From Balamuthia mandrillaris (taxonomy: Eukaryota > Discosea > Longamoebia > Balamuthiidae), in assembly GCA_031835245.1 (NCBI GenBank), contig JAVKOQ010000032.1, forward strand, positions 141,001 to 205,000: a stretch of 64,000 nt of DNA. The letters are read 5' to 3'. The notes beneath the pieces were generated by a model. The model was not told the DNA's origin. It did not search any database and was given only the letters and a program-made list of their open reading frames with translations. This document shows, one piece after another, positions 20,008-31,212 of this stretch; the stretch's first letter is position 1; every line of letters starts with the position of its first letter. The translations under genes were made by a program, and so were the position numbers.

Positions 20008-21833
20008 ATGACCGAGCCACGAACCGCGCTCTCGGCGACCGAGGCGGCCCTCAAGAATGCAAAGGCTTTGTCCCATCTCAACGCCTTCATCTCCATCGAT
20101 GAATCCGTTTCGCTGCAGCAAGCTCAAGCGATCGACTCTCTTCCACAGTAATCTTTTTTCTTGCTTTCTTTATTTTTTTTCGTCCTTTCTCACATTTCTT
20201 TTTTGTACTCTTTGATGCCTATGCATTCCGTTTGCAGAGAAGAAAAAGCCAAAAAGCCTCTGCTGGGCTTGCCGATCGCCATCAAGGACAACATCAACAC
20301 GGCTGCTTTTGCGACGAGCGGAGGCACGCCCACCCTCAAGGATTGGCGACCGAAACAGGACGCTCCTATTGTACAACAGCTGCTTGACGCTGGTACCGTC
20401 ATTGTCGGCAAAGCCAATATGCATGGTACAGAATCCTCTTTATCACTCATTTATTCGTTTCTTGCCGCGTGTCTCCTTACTTAGCATTCCTGTTACTTCG
20501 TCTTCCTCTTGTTTCTTCACGTCTACTTCACAGAGTTAGCATTGGGTATCACATCGAACAATGCGACTTTCGGTCCGGCAAGAAACCCATACGACCCGAC
20601 CAGAGTGGCGGGTGGAAGCAGCGGTGGTACAGCTGTCGCTGTCTCCGCCCGCATCGTCCCTGTTGGCATTGGCACCGACACTGGTTTGTTCTATGTCTTC
20701 TTCTGCATCTTCCTTCCTTCTTCCCTCTTCCTTCTTTCTTCTTTCTTCTTTATGCTGTGTTAACAGAGCAAAACAAATAAAATAAACATAGGAGGATCGG
20801 GTCGTATACCCGCTGCTATGTGCGGTTGTATCGGGTTTCGCCCCACCTTAGGCCGGTACCGCTGCGATGGCGTCCTGCCATTGAGCAGCACAAGAGACAC
20901 GCCCACTCTCATGGCTCTTACAATGGACCATATTCTTCTCCTTGACTCTGTTCTTTCTTCCTCTTCTTCTTCTTGTTCTTCTTCTTCTTCTTCTGCCTCG
21001 TCCTTAAGAATTGGGCTTCCAAAGAACTATTATTGGGATGGAATAGACGAAGAAGTGAAACAAGTCATCGAACAAGCTATCCAAAAGATCGACTCAGCGC
21101 TAACACAAAAAGCAAAAGACGCGAAAACAGAGTCAAGTGGTGTCATTCCAGTGGAACTGGTGGAGGAAGGACAACAGATGGACCAGCTCAACAAAGCCAC
21201 TTACCCCATAATCTTTTATGAGATGGGCCGAGAAACAGCCGCCTATCTTTATCTCCATGGATGCGATAAAGTCTCTTCGGTGAGAGAGTTGTGGGAGGGA
21301 ATGGCTGCTCCTGACGAGAAAGGGCTGCTGATGGCTCAACTGGACCCTATAACCGCCACCACTGCGGAGCAATACAGGTTTTCTGTTCTTTGTTTCTTTT
21401 CATTGATCTCTTGTTCTCGTTTGCTTTTGATTCATAACTGACCTTTGCTCGCTTTTTCATGTAAACCTACAGAGAAGCAATGCTCAAGCACCGCCCTGCC
21501 CTGCAATCTCTCTTCCAAAGCTACTTTGACTCCAACAACCTCACAGCGATGCTCACCCCTACCATTCAGTCTACTTCCTGTCCCATCGACAACCCCTCTC
21601 AAACCACCTTCGAGACGTTCTTCCATTACATTCGCAACCCCGAGCCAGCTAGCAATGCCGGCGTGCCTTGCATCACCCTGCCCGTCGGGTTGACAAAGAC
21701 GAGGGGACTGCCGGTGGGAATCGAGTTGACGGCGAGGGCAGGGGATGATGCCCGTTTGTTGAGTTTGGCAACGGAGATAGCCGCATTGTTCGAGCCGTTA
21801 CCTCCGCCCTCTTTCTCTTTGCAAATAAAATAA
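20008..21833 (+). CDS. Amidase-signature hydrolase
   Basis: Exons 20008-20147, 20238-20425, 20534-20683, 20792-21377, 21473-21833; 474 aa. The amidase-signature Ser-Ser-Lys triad is complete: LPIAIKDNI (Lys), [13 protein letters not shown] (first Ser) and [13 protein letters not shown] (acyl-enzyme Ser). The downstream [13 protein letters not shown] matches the usual GxxGxKPT block. The C-terminal [12 protein letters not shown] and [10 protein letters not shown] also match the family. A Ser-rich insert from TCT/CTT repeats lies at about 20955-21003. Family members hydrolyse amides (GatA, FAAH, mandelamide or urea amidolyase-like); GatA is less likely because the length and C-terminus differ. 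No targeting peptide is evident, so probably cytosolic. Substrate unknown. Confidence 0.9.
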
Positions 21834-22042
21834 ATACTCGAGATTCGTGACGACACGGTAATATTTTTGGCGGGAAAACCATTTCCAGAACTGACATCAT
21901 CATTATCATAAATAGTATAGTAATGATGAAATATGTTATAAAAAGGAAAAGTTTTAAAGTTTTCATGAAAAAATTTAACGTAAACTTTGTTAAATACGAA
22001 AAAATAAGAAGAAAAAAAAGATCTCTCTCTCAGGCTGAGAAG

Positions 22043-22722
22043 ATGGCAAATCGGAGGCGCGCATCCGAGCGCGAAGAAGACGCTGCGGCAAAACACGATC
22101 GACCCACAAAGAGAGCACGCAATGAGGAGGAGGAGGAGAAGGGGGAGGAAGAAGCTGAGAAAGAGATAAAAACGGAAAAAAAACGACGACGTGAGGTGGA
22201 GAAGCGGCGCAGGGAGAAAGGAAAGGAAAAGCAAGTAGCGGCGGAAAGTCCTGATGAAGAGGAGGATGAGGCCGCACAGATCACACAACCTCCTTCTCAG
22301 GAGAGCGAAGAAGAAGAAGAAGAAGCAAGTGAGGCAGCAGAAGTGGAAGAAGAAGAGGGGGAAGAAGCAGAAGAAGAGGAAGAGCACGCACAACACCCAC
22401 AGGAAGCGGGCGAAGTGGGCATCATTGAAAAGATCCGCTTGGAAAACTTTATGTGTCATCGCCATTTGGAGCTCTCGTTAGGTCCCAACATTAACTTTGT
22501 TGTCGGTGTGAACGGAAGTAAGATCTACTCTTTCTCATCTCTTATCTTTATTTTTTTTTAAATGAAAGACTAACAATTAAAAAAAAGGTGGAAAGAGCGC
22601 GATACTCGTTGCCCTTACCATTTGCCTGGGCTCCAAAGCGAGCTTTACCAACCGAGGCAGCAAACTCACAGAGTTTATTCGTGGCAATGCCTCGTAAGCT
22701 TTCTCGTCTTTTCTCTCTCTCG

Positions 22723-22763
<41 letters not shown>

Positions 22764-25700
22764 CAAAAAGCTCTTCATTTCTTCTCTTCGTTGCTCCCGT
22801 TCCTCTGTGCACTCTTCTTTCCTCTATTCTTTGTTTCTCATTTCTATTCTCTTCTTGTCCTTGCTTTGCCGCGTAGTTATGCAAGCATAGCAGTGACACT
22901 TCGGAACAGAGGGCCAGAGGCTTATCGTCCCAAAGAATACGGTCCCTCTCTCACCATTGAGCGGCGCATCTCCTCCAACGGCTCCAGTACCTACAAAGTC
23001 AAAGACCACACAGGCAAGCGCACGCTCGCCCACACGCGCGCTGAGGTCAGCATGATCCTTGAACAGTTCAATGTGCAGGTGGACAATCCTTGCGCCATTC
23101 TCATGCAGGACACCAGCAGACAGTTTCTTAACTCGAGCAGACCCAGCGCCAAGTATCAGTTCTTCCTGAAGGCCACTCAGTTGGAACAGATGCAGAGTGA
23201 CTATCAGGACATTGCAGAGCATTTGAAGCGCATGGACGCTATACTCAGCAGAAAACTGACGGTTTGTTTGTTTGTTTGTTTGTTTGTTTGTTTGTTTGTT
23301 TGTTTGTTTTTTTTTTCCATTTTTTCTGTTGGGTTTTCTCTTTGTCTTTGTTTACCTAGTTCTATGTTGTTTATTGTTGCTCTCAATATATGGTGTAGAT
23401 CGTACCGGAAATGCAAAAACGGGTGAAAGAGCTGGAACGGATGTATAGGGATATGCACCAGCTGCGGACCATGGAATCGGAGGTGGTCAAAATGAAGCAT
23501 GCGTTGGCTTGGTCCTACGTCAAAGAGAAGGAGGACGAAGTGAAGGATGTGGAACACCAACTCGCACAATACAAGGAACGACTTAACAAATTTGATGAGA
23601 AGATGGAGCAAATTAAGGTCTCATTTCTTTTTCCTCTAGCAGTTTTCTGTTGTTTTGTTACTTTTTTTTCTGTTGTTTTTTCATTTTTCCTCTATTCTGC
23701 TTGTCTTTTCACTTTGTGCTTAGTATTTCTCATTTATTTGTAATGTAGACAAGATTGGAAGAACAAGGCGCCATCAACGATGAAAAAACAAAGGAGGTCA
23801 ACGAAAGCGGAAATGCCATCAAGGCGGTCACCGAGGCAAAGAAGGCTATCGAAGCAAGAATGCATGAACTAACGAGAGAAGCAAATCGGTGCAAGACCCA
23901 AATCAGCGATTGTAAAAAGCGGCTTTCGCATGTTGGGCAAAGAAAAGAACGGTTGGTAAATTATATAGAAGAAGCGAAAGCCAAAGCTGCCCGCGATACG
24001 AGGTATTATTTCTTTCTTCTGCCTTCGTTCTTCTCCTTTCTCCGTTCTTGTTCCTCCTGGCTTCTTCTTTTTTCTTTCCATATTTCTACGTATTATTCTA
24101 ACTGAGAAATCAACAAAGTGCGGAACGTGAGGAACGGTTACAAGAAATAAAAGAAAAACAAGTTTTAATCGATAACGTGACGGAAAAACACCTCGTTGCG
24201 AAGAAAGAAATGGAAGAGATTGATCAAAAAGCCCAAAGCCTTGTTGCCGAGCTGCGTGAAGTCGATCGCACTGAAACCGAGGAAAAGAGAGAGTTGCTTC
24301 AATTACAAAATCGTTTAAAGGACTTTCAAATGCAAAAGCAGGACAGGACCAGATGCTTTGGTCGACAGATGCCACAGCTCTTGCATGCCATCAACACGGA
24401 ACCTGGCTGGCGGCAAAAACCTATTGGGCCTATTGGTATTTTTTTTCCCTTCTCTCTTCTCCTCTATTCTCGTCCCCATCCTTGCTATGTCGAGATCCAA
24501 TATATAACATTACCGTTTTCCCCTTCTGTTTGCTTATCCACAAATAGGGCTTTGTATGTCTGTCAAGGAAAACAAATGGGCAAACGCAATTGAGGCCACT
24601 ATTGGTAAATTGGTTAGCAGCTTCATAGTAGATAACCATCAAGACGCACAACTGCTTCGGCAACTCGCTCGCCAGTTTGGCGCGTATGTGTTTTGACTCT
24701 ACTTCTCCTTTTATCTAAAACTAAATTAATCGTAAACAACAGACAGGTAGAATTGGTAGTACAAAACTTCCGCAATGAGATCTACCACGTTCCGAACAAC
24801 AGACGGCCACCCGAAGGACTTTGTACTGTGCTTAGCCAAATCGAGGCCGACCATCCAATGGTGTATAACGTACTTATTGACCAGAGGACAATCGAGGGTG
24901 TGTTGTTGTTCGAGCGAATAGAGGACGCTAGAGAAGTTATTTATCGGCAAAGAGCACCAAATGTGAAGGAGGGATATCTGCCGGATGCAAGTCGATTGTT
25001 TGTGCGAGGAAACTCTGAGAACTTTACTTCTGGGCAGAATCACCCAACAAAACTCGGAGTTAACTTTGATGACATGATAAGGTAACTTTTTGTGGCGGTT
25101 TTTGTTATTATTTTCTTACGATTTTTTGCTTTATGTTTTGTAGAGATACGACTCAGCAGATCAAAGAACAAGAACAAAAAATAACGTCCTTAAATCCACA
25201 AAGAGAGGAGCTCATGCGAGCTAAAGCTGAAGCTTCTCACGCTCTCAAACGCATGCGGGTAACTTTCTTTCTTGTCGTTTCTTTCTTTCTTTCTTGCTTG
25301 TCGTTTCTTTCTTTCTTTATTTCTCTCTCTCTTTGTATGTCTTTTGCCTCCTATTTCTGTCAGCATCAAATTAATATGCTTTAATTTCCTATCAGGACGA
25401 GTTGCAGAAGCAACAGCGTCAACTCAACCTTTTGAGTGCAGAGAAAGCAGAGTTGGAGAACTTTAAGGAGGACGAGCCGGAGGACTTGAGCGAGTTAGAG
25501 GGTAATCTACGAAACTTGGACAAAGAACACGAGGAAATCACAAACCAAATGACTGAATTTGAGAAGGCGGCCAAAATCGCCGCTGAACAACTCCTTCCTC
25601 TCACCAACGAATTGAAGGCGAAGAAACATGAGGGATTGAAGCTTGCACAAGAAAGCGAGAAAATGAGTGTACGCTCTTCTTCCCTTTTCCAAATTCCTTC

Positions 25701-27035
25701 TTTTTCATTCCCCTCTTCTTCGATGCTCATGTTAATGGAAAACTTATTCTTCATCCGATTGTTTTGTTTCTTTAAATGCTAGTCGGATTTGCTGGCTATT
25801 CATAATCGTATTCGCAAGCTTTCTACGCAACAAAGCCAACTTGAAAAAGTCAAAGTTGATGTGGTCAAAAACATTACCCAACTGGAAGAACGATTGCAAC
25901 AACTCCAAGTCGAACTTTCGGTATGAACCTCGCTTCCTTTCGCAATTCTCTTTTCTGTTCTATTTCTTATCTTTTTGTAACTTTTTTAATGTAGACGTGC
26001 GAGGAGAAAGCTCGTGAAATAGCGGGAGAAAGAGTAGAAGTGGACAAAACCTCGCAAGAGTTACAGAGAGCCATTTCTGTGATGGAAACTCGTATTCAGA
26101 ACGAACAAAAAGGGTAATTTTCATCTCTATTATGTTCCAGTTCCACTGCTGACTTTTTACTTCAATGAATGACAGGCAAATGAGCAGCGCAGAGCTGACA
26201 AAGAAATACACAAAAGCAAAGAAAAAGCTTGAAGATACACAAAGAGACATGAGAAAACTCCACCACTTAAAAGAGGTAACTTCTTATTGTTTTGTTTTGG
26301 TTGCGTTGCTTCTCATTCTCTCATTTCTTTTTATAGCGACTACAAAATAACTTAAACGAGAGACTGCAACGATGGATTCGCTTCCGCAAGTCTATAGCCC
26401 GCCGTACCAGCATCTACTTTAACAGCTTCCTCACCCGCAAGAACTACGCCGGCAGCATCAGCTTTGACCACGAGAACGGCACCCTCGACATCAAGGTGCA
26501 GCTGGACAATGCCACCTCGTCCCAACAGCAGGAGATACGAGATACAAAATCCCTTAGCGGAGGAGAGCGTTCCTTCTCCACGGTGGCGCTCTTGTTGGCC
26601 TTGTGGGAGGCCATGGAGAGCCCGTTTCGAGCGATGGATGAGTTTGATGTTTTCATGGTAAGATCCTATCTTCTCCTTTTTTTTTCTTTTTTCTTTTTTT
26701 TTTATGGACAAACATGATACTACTTGATTCAAAGGATGCTGTGAATAGAAGAATGAGCATCAAGTTGTTGATGGAAGCGGCGAGAGAGCATCAGCACCAC
26801 CAATTCATCTTTATCACGCCACATGACCTTAGGTACTTCATCTTTCGTCTTTGTTTTGCTTCTCTTTGGCTCCTCTTCTCGATTCAAACACCAAGATGGC
26901 AATATTTTAATATCTTTTTTAAAAAAAAAAAACAACAGCTCGGTAATAAGCGGGCCAGATGTTCGTGTGCATAAGATGCAAGATCCAGAGAGAAGGGACA
27001 GGGCCAACCTCGAACAATCTCTTCTGCAGTTTTAA
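22043..27035 (+). CDS. SMC6: SMC6, SMC5/6 complex ATPase
   Basis: Sixteen exons: 22043-22517, 22588-22693, 22877-23261, 23399-23617, 23749-24002, 24119-24435, 24548-24683, 24743-25081, 25144-25258, 25396-25668, 25783-25920, 25995-26113, 26176-26275, 26337-26657, 26735-26832, 26939-27035; every phase fits, 1163 aa. After a Glu/Lys-rich N-terminus of about 130 residues comes GIIEKIRLENFMCHRHLEL, then NFVVGVNGSGKSAILVAL (Walker A). The SMC6-specific FNVQVDNPCAILMQD and FLKATQLEQM follow. Coiled coil fills the middle, with the hinge around exons 7-8. The end has KSLSGGERSFSTVALLLALW (signature) and MDEFDVFMDAVNRRMS (Walker B, D-loop). It acts with SMC5 and Nse subunits in recombinational DNA repair; SMC5 is not in the window. 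Confidence 0.97.
22709..22759 (+). repeat. CT microsatellite, SMC6 intron 2
   Basis: CT dinucleotides; pyrimidines on the sense strand. Confidence 0.9.
23262..23310 (+). repeat. GTTT tetranucleotide repeat, SMC6 intron 3
   Basis: Eleven to twelve GTTT units begin exactly at the splice donor (ACG|GTTTGTTTG), so the repeat contains the 5' splice site and offers several equivalent GT donors. Confidence 0.9.
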
Positions 27036-27254
27036 ACTGACACTTACAAACACGGAGTCTTTTTTTCTTAGGAAAAAAAAAGAAAATGTAAAGAATGTCA
27101 TTTATTCGAATATTGTTGGCATACCATGAATTCCTTTAATTCTTTAAATAATTCACATTTTTTGCCCATATTTATATGGCAACGCTTGAACCAGAGTAGA
27201 GGAAAGAAAGAAACGACAAGAAAGAAAGCAACGACAAGAAAGAAAGAAAGAAAA

Positions 27255-28977
27255 ATGTCAGCCGAAAGCGTGGAACGGGAGGTCGTGCTGATGTGCTCTC
27301 TTCTTGCCAGGCAGCAGTGGCAAGGCCATTTGACGCTACGTCACCAACATCCTGCTGGGTATATCATCGAGGTGTTGGTACCGGCCAGAAAGTTGCAGGT
27401 AGTGCAACAGACCATCATTGAGAACTTTGACGACAGGCAGGAGAGAGGCAACGCCCAACAACAACAACAACAAGCAAACATGCCAAGCGACGAAAGAGTC
27501 ATAACCTTGTTCAGCCGTTACGAAGAGGAGTGGGGCGACCTCTCCACGATGGCGTTTTCTGTGGACTTGCTGCTCTGCGCAGACATTCGTTCGCTTTCTC
27601 TTCAGCAGGGATGCAGGGAGCAACCGTTTTCGCCGCATGGGGGCATTTCTGCAGGACGTGGGCCATGTATTCGGCTTTATGGAGAAGACAAAGACTGAGT
27701 TGAGATTTAAAAGCGTAAGCCTGTGGTGGCCTAGCACAAATCAGAATGGTGCGCATTCCCTCAATGATAGAACAGACATCTCTGTTTCTTCTGCTTCCCC
27801 TTGTTCTCCTCCTCCTTCTTCCGTTCCTTGTTCTGTTTCTTCAGCCACTCCACTCTCTACTTCTTCATCCTTTTCAACGGACCGCACACATCGTCGACTC
27901 AACCATCAAAGCTCAGCGCTCACTCCTGCAAGGCAGCATCACAGCGTCACATCTATATCCTCTCCTCCTCTCAGTAGCAGCAATACGAAGGTACGACCAT
28001 CCCAACAATCATCAGTACCCGACTCGTTCAATGTGGAAAAGAGAGCGATAGAGGAACCAACTAATAACACTGGAGATTATAACGGCTATGAAGAGTTCGA
28101 AGAACATGCAAGTGACAATGGCAGCGGCAGCGACGGTGGGAGCGACAATGGCAGCGGCTGTGATGAAGAGGAAGCTAAACAAAGAAAACACAAGGCTGAA
28201 CAACAAAAGAGGGCACTCCTTATAAAACAGAGCAACGGTCTAAAGCGTAGAATCGGCGCAGATACTCGGATGGATATGTCAGACATCTCCAAACCCAAGC
28301 AGAAGAAGAGCAAGCAGAATAGCGAAAAGAGAAGCACCATTGATAAGAAACTGCTTGCAACTTTTGAAGAAAAAGAAGAAGAAAAAGACGAAGAGGAAGA
28401 AGAAGAAGAAGAAGAAGAAGAAGAGGCGAGAAAACAGAGAAAGGAGAGCAAAGTAACGCGCAGGAAAGAGCTGAAGACAAATAACAAGCTGCCTGAGGAG
28501 AACAGACCAACAAATTGTGCAGAAATCTTCCGTCTCGTGCCGAAAACCCAACACAACCATCCCCTTGCCATAACGATCGACAGGTTCCGTTGGTGCTGTG
28601 CCATCTGTTGTATTGAGGAAACAAAGGCCGGCAACGGGCATGAGGCTGTGGTCTGCCATTCCAAAGAGCGAACTCACAGATTCTCAACCCATTTGCTTCG
28701 TTTTCATTCCACAACTATCACAGCTGTTGGATGGGTGATATCCCCAGCGAGCAAAGAAATGGTGGTATGGCGCTGCTCAGAGGGATACGAAGCCTGCTTG
28801 AACACGTCGCAGTTTACGAAGGCTCATTCCATCACCTGGGCGGAGTTGAGGGAGAGCAAAGATTCCTGCCTCCTCCCTGCCTGTCGAAATAGGTGCACAC
28901 GAAGGTCCATAAGGCACGCGCGGGGGGGGGGGGCTCCCATTCTTGTTTTTTTTCGTTGCTTGCAACAAAGGGACTAA
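27255..28977 (+). CDS. Unknown acidic/basic protein; frame break near 27600
   Basis: Two long frames overlap. The first (27255-27698) starts MSAESVEREVVLMCSLLAR, contains a CAA-encoded Gln run, and reaches LLLCADIRS. The second, in the +1 frame, is open from about 27560 to 28977 and carries GSNRFRRMGAFLQDVGHVFG. One of two explanations is needed: a short intron (for example a donor GTGGGG at 27528 with the CAG at 27603-27605), or one extra base in CGCTTTCTC near 27590-27597. The rest is low-complexity (NGSGSDGGSDNGSG, a Glu block, Lys-rich stretches). The C-terminus has Cys and His spacing (CCAICC, then HEAVVCH and FSTHLLRFH) that could bind zinc. Family not recognised. A run of 12 G lies near the 3' end (28922-28933). 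Confidence 0.55.
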
Positions 28978-29388
28978 GACCAATATCTAGATATTCCCCC
29001 ATAGCGTTGCGAAGAACATTACACAAGCCAAGGAGAGGGGGTGGCCTGAGTTATGCCGTTTATTGCTGTATGATTGTTTTGATTGTTCATTGGCTAAAAA
29101 TTTTTGATAAAGAATCTGGCGGATTTTCTATAGAAAACCCATCGAAAATGGTCTTAAAATGATCAATTTTTAGAAGACCAAGCCCCTCATCCCTCTCCGC
29201 AAATCATGTCCGCTCTTTGCCTCTGTTGATAATCCTGGAGCAGCTGGACACTTTTTGGCCCTTTTCGATGCACAACGGTTGGCAACATAAAAGCACACAA
29301 TAAAGCCAACCAACAAAATAAAATAGAACACTAGAAGGAAGCAGAGCACACAAGAGTGGAGGGGGAAGCGGCCAACCAACAACAAACC
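28978..29388. other. Intergenic, AT-rich
   Basis: Nothing coding seen. Presumed terminator of the upstream gene and promoter of the CBS gene. Confidence 0.5.
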
Positions 29389-30807
29389 ATGCACAGCATA
29401 AAGGAGTTCCTCAGCACACAGACCTTGCAGCACATGAAGGAGATCGAGCAGCAAAAGCTCGTGGTGCTGCCCAGCTCCATGATGATCGAAAAGGCTTTTG
29501 ACGTACGCTAACGCTTCCCCCTTTTGTTTTGCTTCTCTCTCTCTCATTTAACTATTTTCTTCTTCTTCTTCTTCTTCTTCTTCTTTCTGGTTCTTTCTTC
29601 TGCTAATGTTTTTTTTTCTGCTGCTGCTGCTGCTGCTGGGTAACAGAAATTGATGGAAGAGCACATCCTTTGCGCTCCAGTGGCGAACGAGGAGGGCCGA
29701 GTGTTGGGCCTTGTGGACGTGAAAGACTTTGTGGAGTACATTCTGCTCATCTATGGCAAAAGCACGCGCAGCGTTCAAGAACTGGAGTTGGACGCTGAGT
29801 TTAGCGTGAAGAACATCAAGAGTATATGCCTTCTGTTTTTTGTGTGTGTGTGCTTGCTCACTTTTCAGTGCGCCACTAACGAACTCTGCTTTGCTATTCG
29901 TTTTTGAATCTAATAGACTTGTCGCTGCGCAACCCGCTGTTAAACATTGGCATCGACGCTCCTCTTATTACCGTTTTGGAGGTAGGCAGCTTGCTTTGAT
30001 TTATCCTCTTCGTCTTCGTTCTCTTGTCATGCTTCTTTCTTCTCTCATGCTTCCACCTTTTTCCGTCTTCCTTCGTTCCCTCTTCGCATCTGCTTACACA
30101 TGTGGTTTGTTCGCAGTTATTCCAATCAGGCATACACCGATTGGCTGTTTCGGATGGAGACATCAACAATATCACGCACATGGTATCCCAAGGCTCTGTG
30201 ATAAGCTTCCTTCTGGACCATGTACCTTTTCCTCCCATTTCTTGCTTTTCTTCGACCCTCCTTTTCTTTTCTCCTGTTCTCTGTTCCTTTTCTCCGTTCT
30301 CACTTTCTCCGTTTTGCAAAACAGCTCGACCGATTGGGAGATTATGCCCAAAAGGCTATAAGCGCGCTTCCTCACTTTGGCACAAAAGCACAGCCTGTAC
30401 AAGAGAACATATCCGTGTTGAGCGCCTTTGAGTTCATCCACAAACACAAGTTTCACGGAACAGCTATCGTCTCCAAGCAAGGAGAGTTGGTTGGCAGCAT
30501 CAGTGTTACCGACCTCAAATACGCCGCTGACAACATTGAACGTTTGGAAGTGCCGCTTTGTGAGTTTTGGGAGAAGGAAGAGTGGGAGAGAAGAAAAGAG
30601 CATCTGCTGACGTGCACGGAGGATGATACTTTTGGAGAGGTGGTGAGAAAGCTGAAGGAAGGCAGAGTGCACCGACTTTTTGTGGTGGAGAAGGAGAGCT
30701 TCCGACCGCTGAGAGTAATCAGCTTGACGGACGTGATGAGGGCTGTGTTGGCCTTTGCGGAGGAAGAAGAGCAAGCCAAAAGAAGGAACGAGGAAGGAGA
30801 AGAATGA
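29389..30807 (+). CDS. CBS-domain protein with two CBS pairs
   Basis: Exons 29389-29502, 29647-29821, 29917-29981, 30117-30221, 30325-30807; 313 aa. CBS motifs: residues about 20-65 (LPSSMMIEKAFD...HILCAPVANEEGRVLGLVDVKDFVEYIL), 95-140 (PLITVLELFQSGIHRLAV), 165-215 (FIHKHKFHGTAIVSK, ELVGSISVTDLKYA) and 245-300 (HRLFVVEKESFRPLRVISLTDVM). This is the layout of AMPK-gamma/SNF4-type and plant CBSX-type proteins, which bind adenine nucleotides. No kinase subunit lies nearby. The acidic C-terminus (EEEEQAKRRNEEGEE) is low complexity. Without residue-level comparison it cannot be called a true AMPK gamma. Confidence 0.85.
29556..29638 (+). repeat. CTT and CTG microsatellites, CBS gene intron 1
   Basis: CTT units at about 29556-29585 and about six CTG units at 29621-29638. 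Confidence 0.85.
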
Positions 30808-31212
30808 AGCTTCATGAGAGAGTCTGTTATTGAAAAAAAAAATCGCAATTTTTCTTTTTTGCTTTGGCAAACTGTGAATGTTGTTAGCCCAAAGGGCAAC
30901 CATTCTAACAACCGATCAGAAAGAAGACGAGGTCCACCTCCCTTCTTGCTGCTTTGTCGTTTTTTCTTTCTGTCTTTGCTCCTTTCGTAAAAGAGTCGCT
31001 GCAGTCGACACAAATTCAAACAAACCAATAGGAGAATAAATAATGATCTAATATTGATCAGATCCTTCTCTGATTGGACCAAAATATCCCGAAGCTCCTC
31101 GGCGAAATATTTATTTTCTCCGTTGAAGAAAAAAAAGAAATATAATATAATTTTGTTTGGTTGCGGGTATTGAGGAGGGGAAGAAGGAGGAGAAGAAAAG
31201 AGAACCACAAAG
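30808..31212. other. Intergenic between CBS and ALDH genes
   Basis: No gene supported. A-rich tract at 30833; the region to 31160 is AT-rich. Confidence 0.5.
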
